A DNA stretch of 37,973 nt from Xanthobacteraceae bacterium (lineage in GTDB: Bacteria; Pseudomonadota; Alphaproteobacteria; Rhizobiales; Xanthobacteraceae). The position numbers and the translations under genes are program-made. The first letter of the stretch is position 1. Every line of letters starts with the position of its first letter. Under the pieces are notes generated by a model, which saw only the letters and a program-made list of their open reading frames with translations, was not told where the DNA came from and did no database searches. The stretch covers positions 1 through 37,973 of the forward strand of contig JARBUD010000040.1 of NCBI GenBank assembly GCA_029239875.1, given 5' to 3'. Shown here in pieces: positions 1-9,485 of this stretch.

Positions 1-1970
<1,970 letters not shown>

Positions 1971-2001
1971 CAGGACCTCTTCATTTAGCCGTCGCGGGGC
2001 G

Positions 2002-2373
2002 TCACTTCTTCTCCATGACGCACTGCAAAGGATGCTGGTGCTTGCGCGCGAAGTCCATGACCTGGGTGACCTTTGTCTCGGCCACCTCGTAAGTGTAGAC
2101 GCCGCACTCCCCCACGCCATGCTGATGCACATGCAGCATGATCTGGGTGGCTTCCTCCCGGTTCTTGGTGAAGAAGTGCTCCAGCACGTGCACGACGAAC
2201 TCCATTGGCGTGTAGTCGTCGTTGAGCAGTAGCACCCGGTAGAGGCTCGGCCGCTTCACCTGCGGCTTGGTACGTGTGATGACCGCCGTTCCGGGCGCGT
2301 TGTCCCCGCGCCGCCGACGCTCTTCGTCGGCCATCGTCGCTTCGCGGAACTGGGACATTACGTATTCGGACAT
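2002..2373 (-). CDS. clpS: ATP-dependent Clp protease adaptor protein ClpS
   Basis: ClpS binds destabilising N-terminal residues and delivers those proteins to ClpA. The 123-residue product has a variable charged N-tail (about 1-40) and then the ClpS core. The core shows [12 protein letters not shown], whose NDD is part of the N-degron pocket, EHFF, and a histidine-rich [16 protein letters not shown] segment, ending [13 protein letters not shown]. The upstream ATG at 2373 is used here; an internal ATG at 2331 ([10 protein letters not shown]) would give a length nearer many homologues and cannot be excluded. It precedes clpA. Two palindromes lie just upstream and may bear on its regulation. 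Confidence 0.95.
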   Translation of the reverse strand: MSEYVMSQFREATMADEERRRRGDNAPGTAVITRTKPQVKRPSLYRVLLLNDDYTPMEFVVHVLEHFFTKNREEATQIMLHVHQHGVGECGVYTYEVAETKVTQVMDFARKHQHPLQCVMEKK

Positions 2374-2391
2374 TCAGGCTGGACCTTCCCC

Positions 2392-2406
2392 GACCGGTGA
2401 CCGGTC
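2392..2406. promoter_or_regulatory. 15-bp palindrome upstream of clpS (candidate operator)
   Basis: GACCGGTGACCGGTC is an inverted repeat with two 7-base arms (GACCGGT/ACCGGTC) around one central base. It lies 18 bases before the clpS start and 5 bases from an AT-rich TATAAT-like patch (2412-2417) that could be the -10 region on either strand. Position and symmetry suit a dimeric repressor site; the regulator is unknown. Confidence 0.35.
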
Positions 2407-2444
2407 CTAGCTATAATATGTACGCCTCCCCGGCGGCGCCAGAG

Positions 2445-2474
2445 CCGCATTGCGACAGGATCGTCGCAATGCGG
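2445..2474. repeat. Perfect inverted repeat upstream of clpS
   Basis: Two 12-base arms, CCGCATTGCGAC and GTCGCAATGCGG, flank a 6-base spacer and match without mismatch. No T-run follows directly on either strand, so an intrinsic terminator is unlikely. It sits about 70-100 bases upstream of clpS, where a regulator site or RNA hairpin is possible. The gap from the phasin terminator to clpS otherwise holds no gene. Confidence 0.6.
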
Positions 2475-2550
2475 TGACATTTTCACGAGCCGGCGCCGCT
2501 GCCTTGCGCAAAAAGGGCAAAGACCGTGCATGGCTGGATAGGCAACGAAA

Positions 2551-2576
2551 AAGGCCCGGCAATGTTGCCGGGCCTT
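2551..2576 (-). terminator. Intrinsic terminator of the phasin gene
   Basis: Read on the minus strand, AAGGCCCGGCAA and TTGCCGGGCCTT pair as a perfect 12-bp stem with a two-base centre, and the second arm runs into a TTTTT tract. It starts 64 bases past the phasin stop codon. The arrangement marks the phasin gene as a single-gene transcript separated from clpS. Confidence 0.92.
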
Positions 2577-2640
2577 CCGAAAATCTCTGGCGCAGTCGCC
2601 CGGCCGGACAGCCGTCGCTAATGAGCGCTCAAATGAGCAT

Positions 2641-2979
2641 TCACTTGCCGGTCGGGATCTTCCCGATCAGGCTCTCATACGGCTTGTAGGTCTCCTTGGC
2701 GAGGTCGGCATAGAGTTCGCCGATCTTGGTCGCCTGGGCGACGAAGCCCTCGTAAGCGTGCTTGAAATACTCGGACTGGATTTCGACCGCCTTGTCCAGG
2801 GTCTTGGCGCCGAACAGCTTCTCGGCAGTCGCGGTGCCTTCCTCGAACGACTTCTTGGAATAGTCGGCGACTTCCACGGCGATCGCCTGGACACCCTTCG
2901 AGACGGTGCCGAAGCTCTTCATGGCGAGGTCCAGATTGTCCTTATTGAGTTTCTGGATATCATCGATGTTCTGCAGCAT
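2641..2979 (-). CDS. Phasin family protein
   Basis: Phasins coat polyhydroxyalkanoate granules and control their size and number. The 112-residue protein is almost entirely predicted amphipathic helix: MLQNIDDIQKLNKDNLDLAM, then SFGTVSKGVQAIAVEVADYSKKSFEEGTA split across two helices, and a C-terminal part with LAKETYKPYESLIGKIP. Length, lack of cysteine and the YSKKSFEE-type segment match the short Phasin_2 family of alphaproteobacteria. It is transcribed alone, with its own terminator downstream and a promoter candidate with TGC repeats upstream. A granule role is inferred from family; no PHA synthase gene is in view. Confidence 0.9.
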   Translation of the reverse strand: MLQNIDDIQKLNKDNLDLAMKSFGTVSKGVQAIAVEVADYSKKSFEEGTATAEKLFGAKTLDKAVEIQSEYFKHAYEGFVAQATKIGELYADLAKETYKPYESLIGKIPTGK

Positions 2980-3349
2980 GAGCCAACTCCTGTGGTGTTG
3001 CCACGCGCGCCGCGTTCCGAACCGCTCGCGCCCGCCCGGGAAAGCTCTCTCCCTGCTCTATTGCTAATGCAGCGCACCATGCACCGTCAAGCAAAATTGT
3101 GCAGTGCAATATAACCTGCCCGACACCTCCCCGCCCTGCGCTCATCTTCTCGCCACATCCACAGGGTTCATCACTCATCTTTACGACTCTGTAACCGCAC
3201 CCTTTTTAAGGTTTGGGAAGTGATGGTTCGGCAGAGTTCCTTAACGGATTGAGCCCTTCGCGACGGCAACAGAACCGTTGGAAGGCTTGGGATTTTGGCG
3301 GACGAGTGGGGTTCCGGCGACGTCCGGGATGAGTAGCGGGACAGGGTAC
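2980..3349. other. Divergent intergenic region between phasin and carboxypeptidase genes
   Basis: The stretch holds the phasin ribosome-binding region and promoter candidate (3062-3112). From about 3115 to 3349 lies the leader of the divergent carboxypeptidase gene. An AT-richer patch at 3175-3215 could hold its promoter, but no -35/-10 pair stands out. I see no small gene or RNA gene here. Confidence 0.6.
3062..3112 (-). promoter_or_regulatory. Candidate phasin promoter with TGC-rich operator
   Basis: On the minus strand TTGACG (3085-3090) is followed after 17 bases by TTAGCA (3062-3067), a fair -35/-10 pair about 80 bases upstream of the phasin start. The spacer and the bases just upstream carry repeated TGC/TGCA words: TTGCACTGCACAA at 3098-3110 and TGCATGGTGCGCTGCA in the spacer. 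Phasin promoters in alphaproteobacteria are repressed by PhaR, which is known to bind TGC-containing sites. Assigning PhaR here is inference. Confidence 0.4.
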
Positions 3350-5059
3350 ATGCGAGTTCCGGGGATTGTCGGCACGTCTCTCATGCGTGTCGCCGTAGCG
3401 GTCTTGGCGGTCTCCCTCGTGGGAGCAGGGGTGGCGGAAGCCGCCTCGAAGAAGAAGAAAAGAACCGCGCGCAACAAGGCCGCCGTCACGCGAACCGTGG
3501 CCGACAGCGGCGTCTGGCAGCGCGGCTATTCCGACATCATCATCGATGCGAATACCGGCCGCATCCTGCACGAGCAGAATGCCGACGCACTGCGCCACCC
3601 CGCCTCTGTCACCAAGGTGATGACGCTCTATCTGCTGTTCGAGCAGCTGCAGGCGGGCAAGATGCGCCTGAACACGCCGCTGCGGGTCTCCGCCTATGCC
3701 GCCAGCCAGCAGCCCTCCAAGCTCGGCGTGAAGCCGGGCTCGACCATCTCGGTCGAGGACGCCATCCAGGCCCTGATCACCCGCTCGGCCAACGACGTCG
3801 CCGTAGTGGTGGCGGAGAACATCTCGGGCGACGCCTCGACTTTCGCCCAGCTGATGACCCGCCGCGCCCGCCAGCTCGGCATGTCGCGGACCACCTTCCG
3901 CAACCCGAACGGCCTGCCTCACCCGCAGCAGGTGACTACCGCGCGCGACCTTGCCACTCTTGGCCGCGCCGTCCAGGAGCGGTTCCCGAAGTACTACGCC
4001 TATTTCGAGACCCGCAGCTTCATGTATCGCGGCCAGGCCATCCGCAACCACAACCGCATGTTCGGCCGCGTCAACGGCGTCGACGGCATCAAGACCGGCT
4101 ACACCAACGCCTCCGGCTTCAACCTGCTGACCAGCGTCAAGCAGAACGGCCGCTACGTCATCGGCGTGGTGATGGGCGGCGCCAGCGCCGCCTCGCGCGA
4201 CAACCGCATGGTCGCCCTGCTCAACGACGCCCTGCCCGGCGCCTATGCCGGCCGGCAGATGGTGGCGCGGATGGATTCCGCCCCCGCCGGCGCCGCGAAT
4301 GACGATGTCGCTGCCCCGGTCGCCCTCGCCGCGGCCGAGCCCGCTCCGGCACCTGTCGCTGCCACCCCTGCCGCGCAAGAAGTGGCTCGCAAGCCGGCGA
4401 CGATCCCAGTTCCTTCCGCCAATCCGCGCCTGGCCATGGCCTCCGCTGCGGGGGAGATGGACCCGGCGACCACCGCCTCCATCCCGGCTCCGAAGCCGGC
4501 CCGCCCGGCGCAGGCCGCCATGGACGCACCGCCGGTCGGTTCCGCCGCCCCCATCGTTCCGGTCGCGGTCAAGACCGTCGCCATCGGCCGCCCCGCCGCA
4601 CCGACGGCCACCTTCAGCAACCAGCCGGGCATCCTCGGCACGCTCTCCTTCGCCAATGGCCAGGTCTCCGGCGCCGCCAAGACCGCCCAGAGCGCCGTCC
4701 AGGCTGCTCCCGCCCAGCAGGCGATCAAGCCGGTCCAGCTGGCTAGCGCGGGCGCCACCGAGATCCCGCGCCAGGAGGCCGAGAGCGCCGATCAGTCCGC
4801 CGCGCCCCGTTCGGGCGGCTGGGCAATCCAGATCGGCGCCTATGGCAGCGAAGCCGACGCCCGCGCGCAGATCGCCAAGGCCAAGCAGAAGGCGCCCGGC
4901 GCCCTCTCCAAGGCCGATCCCTATACGGAAGCGGCGACCAAGGGCTCTACCAAGATCGTGCGCGCTCGCTTCGCCGGCTTCGACGCCGAATCCGCCGCCC
5001 GCAACGCCTGCAAGGCACTGAAGCGCAGCGATTTCGGCTGCATGGTCTTCCGGAATTGA
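3350..5059 (+). CDS. D-alanyl-D-alanine carboxypeptidase with C-terminal SPOR domain
   Basis: A secreted serine peptidase (S11, PBP5/6 type) that trims the terminal D-Ala of peptidoglycan stem peptides. The 569-residue protein has a signal peptide (about 1-32, ending AEAA), a basic KKKKR stretch, and the catalytic motifs SVTK (86-89), SAN (146-148) and KTG (248-250). A Pro/Ala-rich linker of about 180 residues follows, and then a SPOR domain (about 490-569, starting GGWAIQIGAYGSEADA) that should bind denuded glycan at the septum. The start at 3350 is preferred because it places the signal peptide at the N-terminus; ATG 3278 adds 24 residues that do not look like a signal, and 3383 is a shorter option. 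It appears to be a single-gene unit. Confidence 0.93.
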   Translation: MRVPGIVGTSLMRVAVAVLAVSLVGAGVAEAASKKKKRTARNKAAVTRTVADSGVWQRGYSDIIIDANTGRILHEQNADALRHPASVTKVMTLYLLFEQLQAGKMRLNTPLRVSAYAASQQPSKLGVKPGSTISVEDAIQALITRSANDVAVVVAENISGDASTFAQLMTRRARQLGMSRTTFRNPNGLPHPQQVTTARDLATLGRAVQERFPKYYAYFETRSFMYRGQAIRNHNRMFGRVNGVDGIKTGYTNASGFNLLTSVKQNGRYVIGVVMGGASAASRDNRMVALLNDALPGAYAGRQMVARMDSAPAGAANDDVAAPVALAAAEPAPAPVAATPAAQEVARKPATIPVPSANPRLAMASAAGEMDPATTASIPAPKPARPAQAAMDAPPVGSAAPIVPVAVKTVAIGRPAAPTATFSNQPGILGTLSFANGQVSGAAKTAQSAVQAAPAQQAIKPVQLASAGATEIPRQEAESADQSAAPRSGGWAIQIGAYGSEADARAQIAKAKQKAPGALSKADPYTEAATKGSTKIVRARFAGFDAESAARNACKALKRSDFGCMVFRN

Positions 5060-5069
5060 CGGGGAGGCC

Positions 5070-5768
5070 TCAATGCCCGTCGAGCAGGATGTCCTTAGCT
5101 TCGTTCACCCGGGCGGCGAGATAGTTCGACCCGCCCTGGTCGGGATGGAGTTTCTTCATAAGGGATCGGTGAGCTTTTCGGATCTCGTCCGTCCCCGCCC
5201 CCGGCTGAAGCCCCAGGATCTGGTAGGCCTCCTCTTCCGTCATCGCGCCGCGGCGCGGCGGGTCAGCGCGCCGCCCGCTCGGGTGGCCGTCAACGTTCTC
5301 ACGCCAACCGGGCGACCGGCGGTCAAGATAAGCTTCGAGTAGCTGCCGGCTCTCCACGTCGACGTCCAGCGCCAGCCGCGCCAGCGTTGGCACGTCGAGC
5401 GCGTCCAGCGACGCGCCGGAGAGCGCCCCGCTCGTCACCGTCCCGGTAAGCCGGCCGCTGTCATGGTCGAGTATCATGTCGAGCGCGGCGGTACGCACGT
5501 TCGAGGTCCGGCCGCGACTGGCGCTGCCGCGCGACCAGGGCATGGCGCCCCTTATGTCCCAGCCGATCAGCGAAAGGCCGAAAATGCCGAGCGGCAACGC
5601 GGTCTCGATATGACCACGGGCGCCCAGGAAGGCGGCGACGAGCAGCAGCGCGCCGCCGCCCGCACGCCGGCCGAGCGTCGCCAGCGCCTTGGCATCGGCG
5701 CGGCCGAAAGCCTTCAGGCCGTAATAGATCAGCGCAACGATGGCGGCGCCGATGACGAGGTTGATCAT
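5070..5768 (-). CDS. Membrane-anchored J-domain protein
   Basis: J-domains stimulate the ATPase of DnaK-type chaperones. In this 232-residue protein the hydrophobic N-terminal part (about 2-20, 38-52 and 57-72) predicts two or three membrane segments. A middle cytosolic region (90-175) follows, and the C-terminus is a J-domain (about 178-232) with [13 protein letters not shown], the HPD triad at 208-210 and an NEAKDILL helix. The C-terminal J-domain and [15 protein letters not shown] segment resemble the TIM14/DjlC-like group rather than DnaJ itself. It starts 9 bases after the VWA gene stop, so the two are almost certainly one transcript. The client or partner is unknown. Confidence 0.9.
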   Translation of the reverse strand: MINLVIGAAIVALIYYGLKAFGRADAKALATLGRRAGGGALLLVAAFLGARGHIETALPLGIFGLSLIGWDIRGAMPWSRGSASRGRTSNVRTAALDMILDHDSGRLTGTVTSGALSGASLDALDVPTLARLALDVDVESRQLLEAYLDRRSPGWRENVDGHPSGRRADPPRRGAMTEEEAYQILGLQPGAGTDEIRKAHRSLMKKLHPDQGGSNYLAARVNEAKDILLDGH

Positions 5769-5777
5769 CGTCCGTCC

Positions 5778-6491
5778 TTACCGCGTATCCCGCATGGCCG
5801 CGATCAGCCGCCGCGCGCCGGGCGAGGCATCCGCCAGCGCGGCAAGCGCCTTGGCGCCGCCGGCGGCGTAGCTCGCGGCCGCGCGCAGCAGCGCCCGAAG
5901 CTCCGTGGCGGCACCGGCATCAAAGCGGCAATAGGCCCCGCGGGTCAGCCGGGCGATCTCGCGGAAGGCGCGCTCGACCGTGGGATCGTGTCCCTCCTGG
6001 AACATGAACGCCGGCACGCCGCGCAGCGCCAGCGGGCCAGCCTCGGCGCAGAGCGCGTCGATCGGCTCCTCCATGGCATCCCCCACGAAGACGACCGCGC
6101 CGACCGGGGCCTTTTCGGCCTGCGCGCCCGCATGCCGCAGCACCCTCCCGATCTGCGTACGCCCTCCCCGGCAGTCGATGCGTGCCATCAACGCACCGAG
6201 CTTGTTGGCATCCGCTATCCAGGGCGAAGCGCGGCATTCGCCGAGGCCACGGTAATAGACAAGCTGGATATCGAGCCCGCCGATGCGGCCCGCTTCCTCG
6301 AACATCTCCGCCTGCAGCGCGCAGGCAAGATCCCAGGTCGGCTGCCGGCTCATCGTGGCGTCAAGGGCGAAGATCAGCCGTCCGCGCCGCTCGGCGGTCA
6401 GCGGGGCGCGGGCCTCCAGTTCCTTGAGGAAGGCGGCGACACCTTCGGACGGGGCGGTAGGCGCGTTGGACTTGGTCTTCTCGATAGCCAT
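5778..6491 (-). CDS. VWA-domain protein of unknown function
   Basis: The 237-residue soluble protein has no signal peptide. After a variable 35-residue N-tail it reads RGRLIFALDATMSRQPTW, where D44-A-T46-M-S48 stands where VWA domains carry the metal-site motif DxSxS (Thr replaces the first Ser). T112 in RGGRTQIG and D138 in VFVGDAMEEP could complete the metal site. The fold is therefore a von Willebrand A domain, expected to bind a protein partner through a metal ion. It is first in a two-gene unit with the J-domain membrane protein, suggesting a shared chaperone-type role; this is inference. The upstream gap to panC (6492-6629) is divergent. Confidence 0.85.
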   Translation of the reverse strand: MAIEKTKSNAPTAPSEGVAAFLKELEARAPLTAERRGRLIFALDATMSRQPTWDLACALQAEMFEEAGRIGGLDIQLVYYRGLGECRASPWIADANKLGALMARIDCRGGRTQIGRVLRHAGAQAEKAPVGAVVFVGDAMEEPIDALCAEAGPLALRGVPAFMFQEGHDPTVERAFREIARLTRGAYCRFDAGAATELRALLRAAASYAAGGAKALAALADASPGARRLIAAMRDTR

Positions 6492-6629
6492 CGGACGGTA
6501 CGCAGTTCGGATTCGGCGCGAGTGTAGCGGGATGGCGCGGCGGGAACAGCATCCTCCCGCAAGGTTGACCCGTTGACCCCCCTTCTCGCTCTGCTAGCTT
6601 CCGCGCCCCGACGCAACGGACCTGCCGCC

Positions 6630-7490
6630 ATGAGCACCGCCCGCACCATCCGCACCGTCCACACCGTTTCGGAGCTGCGCGAGCAGGTGAAGGCATGGCG
6701 AGCGGCGGGCGAGCGCGTCGCGCTGGTGCCGACCATGGGCGCTCTGCATGCCGGCCATGTGGCGCTCATGAAAGCTGCGCGGTCGCACGCCGAGCGCATC
6801 GTCGTCTCGATCTTCGTCAACCCGACGCAGTTCGCTCCGACCGAGGACCTCTCACGCTATCCACGCACGCTGGAAGCCGATCTCGATAAGGCGGATGCGG
6901 CCGGCGTTCACCTCGCCTTCGCGCCGGACGCGGCGGAGATGTACCCGGAGGGTTTTTCCACCACCATCTCGCTTACCGGCCCGGCGCTCGGGCTGGAGAC
7001 GGATTTTCGCCCCACCCATTTCGCCGGCGTCGCCACGGTGGTCGCCAAGCTGCTGCTCCAGGCGGTGCCGGATATCGCGATGTTCGGCGAGAAGGACTAC
7101 CAGCAGCTTCAGGTCGTCACCCGCATGGCGCGCGACCTCGACATTCCGGTGCGCATCGTCGGCGTACCGACCGTGCGCGAGAGCGACGGCCTCGCCCTCT
7201 CCTCGCGCAATGTCTATCTGAGCCCGGAGGATCGCGCCGCCGCCCCGGAGCTGCACCGCGCGCTGAGTGGCGCGGCAGCTGCCATCGCCTATGGCGGAAA
7301 CGTGCTCTCCGCCGTCGATGCGGCGCGGCGGACGGTGACGGCAGCCGGTTTCCAGCTGGACTATCTCGAGGCGCGGCACGCCGAGACGCTGGCTCCGGTT
7401 GCCTCGCGCGAACAGGGGCCGATCCGGCTGCTCGTCGCGGCGCGGATCGGCACCACCCGTCTCATCGACAACCTCGCCGTGCCGGACTGA
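6630..7490 (+). CDS. panC: Pantothenate synthetase
   Basis: PanC joins pantoate and beta-alanine using ATP, the last step of vitamin B5 synthesis, in the cytosol. The 286-residue length is typical. It shows PTMGALHAGH (34-43) with the HxGH nucleotide-binding motif, SIFVNPTQF, FGEKDYQQL, RESDGLALSSRN as the KMSKS-equivalent loop, and a C-terminal LLVAARIGTTRLIDN segment. The start at 6630 (MSTARTIRTV) was chosen over 6573 because the 19 extra residues have no counterpart in the family. No panB or panD is adjacent; it appears monocistronic and converges with the small gene at 7500. Confidence 0.97.
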   Translation: MSTARTIRTVHTVSELREQVKAWRAAGERVALVPTMGALHAGHVALMKAARSHAERIVVSIFVNPTQFAPTEDLSRYPRTLEADLDKADAAGVHLAFAPDAAEMYPEGFSTTISLTGPALGLETDFRPTHFAGVATVVAKLLLQAVPDIAMFGEKDYQQLQVVTRMARDLDIPVRIVGVPTVRESDGLALSSRNVYLSPEDRAAAPELHRALSGAAAAIAYGGNVLSAVDAARRTVTAAGFQLDYLEARHAETLAPVASREQGPIRLLVAARIGTTRLIDNLAVPD

Positions 7491-7499
7491 CATCCGGCA

Positions 7500-7670
7500 T
7501 CAGGTGAAGCTCATATAGCTGATCGCAAAGCCGATGATGACCAGCGCCAGCCCGATGCCGAGCACATAGCGCATCGGCTTCACCTCGGCGGCCTGGCGCT
7601 CCTCGGTATCCGCCTTCACCACAACCTCGCCGTGCTCGACGACGCGGTGATCGTCAGAATCCTGAACCAT
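7500..7670 (-). CDS. Small single-pass membrane protein
   Basis: A 56-residue protein, MVQDSDDHRVVEHGEVVVKA followed by a charged stretch and one C-terminal transmembrane helix (about residues 36-53, YVLGIGLALVIIGFAISYM). The ATG at 7670 is preceded by a good ribosome-binding site, GGGAGG, 5 bases upstream. An earlier start at 7697 would only add a basic tail. It converges with panC, with 9 bases between the stop codons. I recognise no family. The good ribosome-binding site and the intact helix argue that it is real. Confidence 0.6.
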   Translation of the reverse strand: MVQDSDDHRVVEHGEVVVKADTEERQAAEVKPMRYVLGIGLALVIIGFAISYMSFT

Positions 7671-7740
7671 GAGCGCCTCCCTTCCACGCTGTCTCACGCA
7701 GGGACAACGCGAAAAGGGGCGCTCCGGGTTCCCTCGACGC

Positions 7741-8175
7741 TCAGAGCAGGCCGAGCGAGCGCAACTCGCGGCGCAGCGTTTCCGGCAGCAGCGGCGTGTC
7801 GCCCACCGCGTCGAGGTCGGGCGGCGCGTCCTTGGCAGGCAGGTAGCGCCAGCCCTGGAACGGCCGGCTCGGGCGCGGCATCACGCGATGCACCACCGGC
7901 TCGAGCATCAGCCGGCAGCGGCGGATGCCGTCCTCGTCGACAAAGGGGCGGATGCCGGTCAGCACCTGCCGGCAGGCGACCTCGCCCTTGATGACCCAGT
8001 AGAGCGAGCCGCCGGCCAGCAGTTCCTCGGTGCGGGTCGGCACCATGCGGGTGGTGTGGAATTGCTCCACCGGCTCGCCGCGCGTCGCCTTGCCCTGGAG
8101 GTTCTCCGCGATCCACTCCTCCAGGTCCTCGATGGACTCGGCGCCGACGCAGAGCTTGATGAGGTGCAGAGGCAT
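7741..8175 (-). CDS. DUF1489 family protein
   Basis: A 144-residue cytosolic protein starting MPLHLIKLCVGAESIEDLEE, with conserved-looking segments HTTRMVPTRTEELL, SLYWVIKGEVACRQ and a basic PFQGWRYL near the C-terminus. This matches the DUF1489 family, which is common in alphaproteobacteria and has no established function. The gene lies 29 bases after the GST gene in the same direction and may be cotranscribed. A longer open frame exists upstream through the GST gene, but the family N-terminus sits at 8175. Confidence 0.85.
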   Translation of the reverse strand: MPLHLIKLCVGAESIEDLEEWIAENLQGKATRGEPVEQFHTTRMVPTRTEELLAGGSLYWVIKGEVACRQVLTGIRPFVDEDGIRRCRLMLEPVVHRVMPRPSRPFQGWRYLPAKDAPPDLDAVGDTPLLPETLRRELRSLGLL

Positions 8176-8204
8176 GGGCAGGCTCGCTATATCTCCAGCG
8201 CCCT

Positions 8205-8879
8205 CTATACGCGCTTGACGGTCGGCCAGTCGACCTCGTCCTCTGGCAATACCCCGGTTTCCTTCAGCGCCGCCTCCTTCCACGTGACGAAGGCGGGATG
8301 GGCATGAATCGCCTCGACATAGGCGGCGGCCACCTCGCCAACCTCGATCCCGTAGGTGCGGATGCGCGTCGCCACCGGCGCGTACATGGCGTCGGCGCCG
8401 GAGAAGGCACCGAACAGGAAGTCGCCGCCCGCGCCGAAGCGCTGGCGTGCCTCGCCCCAGCGCCGGACGAGGACGCGCACGTCCTTCAGAGCCGCGTCCG
8501 GCAGCGCACGCGGCTCCACCGGCCGCCAGAGGTTCATGGGCGCCACGCTGCGCAGCGCGCCGAAGCCGCCATGCATCTCGGTCGCCAGCGAACGGGCATG
8601 GGCGCGGGCCACCAGCTCGCGCGGCCAGATGTTCTTTTCCGGGAACCGCTCGGCCAGATGCTCCAATATGGCGATAGATTCCCACACCACCGCCTCGCCG
8701 TCGATCAGCACCGGCACCTTGCCGGCGGGCGAATGCGCGCGGATGCGTTCCTTGAAGTCCGGCGCGTCCAGCGGCACGAGGACCTCCTCGAAGGGGATGC
8801 CGAGCGCGGTCATGGCGAGCCAGGGGCGCAGCGACCATGACGAGTAGTTCTTGTTGCCGATGATGAGCTTGAGCGCCAT
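8205..8879 (-). CDS. Glutathione S-transferase family protein
   Basis: A 224-residue two-domain protein. The thioredoxin-like N-domain reads LIIGNKNYSSWSLRPWLAM, with the Ser pair at 13-14 as the likely catalytic position, then AGKVPVLIDG with the cis-proline and a WESIAILEHLAERFP glutathione-binding segment. The helical C-domain contains GAFSGADAMYAPVATR. The NKNYSSWS start is typical of a bacterial GST subgroup whose substrate is undefined. It probably conjugates or reduces small electrophiles with glutathione. DUF1489 follows closely; nothing in the context fixes a substrate. Confidence 0.9.
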   Translation of the reverse strand: MALKLIIGNKNYSSWSLRPWLAMTALGIPFEEVLVPLDAPDFKERIRAHSPAGKVPVLIDGEAVVWESIAILEHLAERFPEKNIWPRELVARAHARSLATEMHGGFGALRSVAPMNLWRPVEPRALPDAALKDVRVLVRRWGEARQRFGAGGDFLFGAFSGADAMYAPVATRIRTYGIEVGEVAAAYVEAIHAHPAFVTWKEAALKETGVLPEDEVDWPTVKRV

Positions 8880-9012
8880 CGTGCGTCTCCCGTTGCTGGA
8901 TCGCGAGATTCCGCCAGAACCGGGCGGCGCGCAAACGCAAGCACGTGATGGCGACGATCAATGCGGGTGATCGCGCCGCCTTCCCCGAATGGCCACCTAT
9001 CCGAAAATGAAA

Positions 9013-9032
9013 CGGCCCGGCCTTGCGGGCCG
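9013..9032 (-). terminator. Probable terminator of the 41-residue membrane protein gene
   Basis: On the minus strand CGGCCCG and CGGGCCG pair as a 7-bp GC stem around a 6-base loop and are followed by TTTCATTTT. It lies about 60 bases past the stop of the small gene at 9092-9217. The T-tract is interrupted, so termination may be incomplete. Confidence 0.6.
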
Positions 9033-9091
9033 AGCCATCATGGAACGTGCGGGGCAGTCGTTCACACAACCGCCGCCAGGAGCGGCTGCCG

Positions 9092-9217
9092 TCAGCTGGC
9101 GACGATCTGAGCCGCCTGGAAACCGCCGAACAGATAAACCAGGGCGACGCCGGCCAGGAAGGCGGCAACAGCCCAGCGCGCAACTCCCCAACAGGAGCGC
9201 TCGGGAATCGAATTCAT
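9092..9217 (-). CDS. 41-residue single-pass membrane protein
   Basis: A short frame encodes MNSIPERSCWGVARWAVAAF and then LAGVALVYLFGGFQAAQIVA, a single hydrophobic helix (about residues 13-34) after a short polar N-tail with one cysteine. A ribosome-binding site, GAGGAT, lies 5 bases before the ATG, and a terminator-like hairpin follows at 9013-9032. Together these give a complete small transcription unit between the GST and DUF599 genes. I know no family for it. The evidence is gene structure only, so the call is moderate. Confidence 0.5.
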   Translation of the reverse strand: MNSIPERSCWGVARWAVAAFLAGVALVYLFGGFQAAQIVAS

Positions 9218-9485
9218 GGTAATCCTCGGAACATCTCACTGCCACGCCGCGTGCGCCGACGATTCGCGCCATGCGTGCGGGCTGACTGATACTTAATAAA
9301 ACGTTATCGACTTCGCAATCGCGAAATGGTGATCATTCACTGCAAATCAGCCCCGATCCATACGCATGACGCAGCGTCGGCAAGGCAGTGTAAAGGCCCT
9401 GGGCGTTGGGCAGGGGGTCCTAGGCTGCGTTTGAGATGTCCATGCGATATGCGGAGCTGAAAGATGAGGGAATTGGCGTAAGACC

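Noticed and set aside
3165..3180. DnaA box-like word (CATCCACAG) near 3157-3166
   Set aside because: A single imperfect match without clustered boxes or replication genes is not evidence for an origin.
3206..4378. Minus-strand open frame opposite the carboxypeptidase gene
   Set aside because: Low-complexity Gly/Ala/His/Arg composition and full overlap with a gene that has clear catalytic motifs.
7741..9183. A 480-codon minus-strand frame joining DUF1489 to sequence upstream through the GST gene
   Set aside because: Only the last 144 codons resemble a family; the rest is an out-of-frame reading of the GST gene. The DUF1489 start at 8175 was used.
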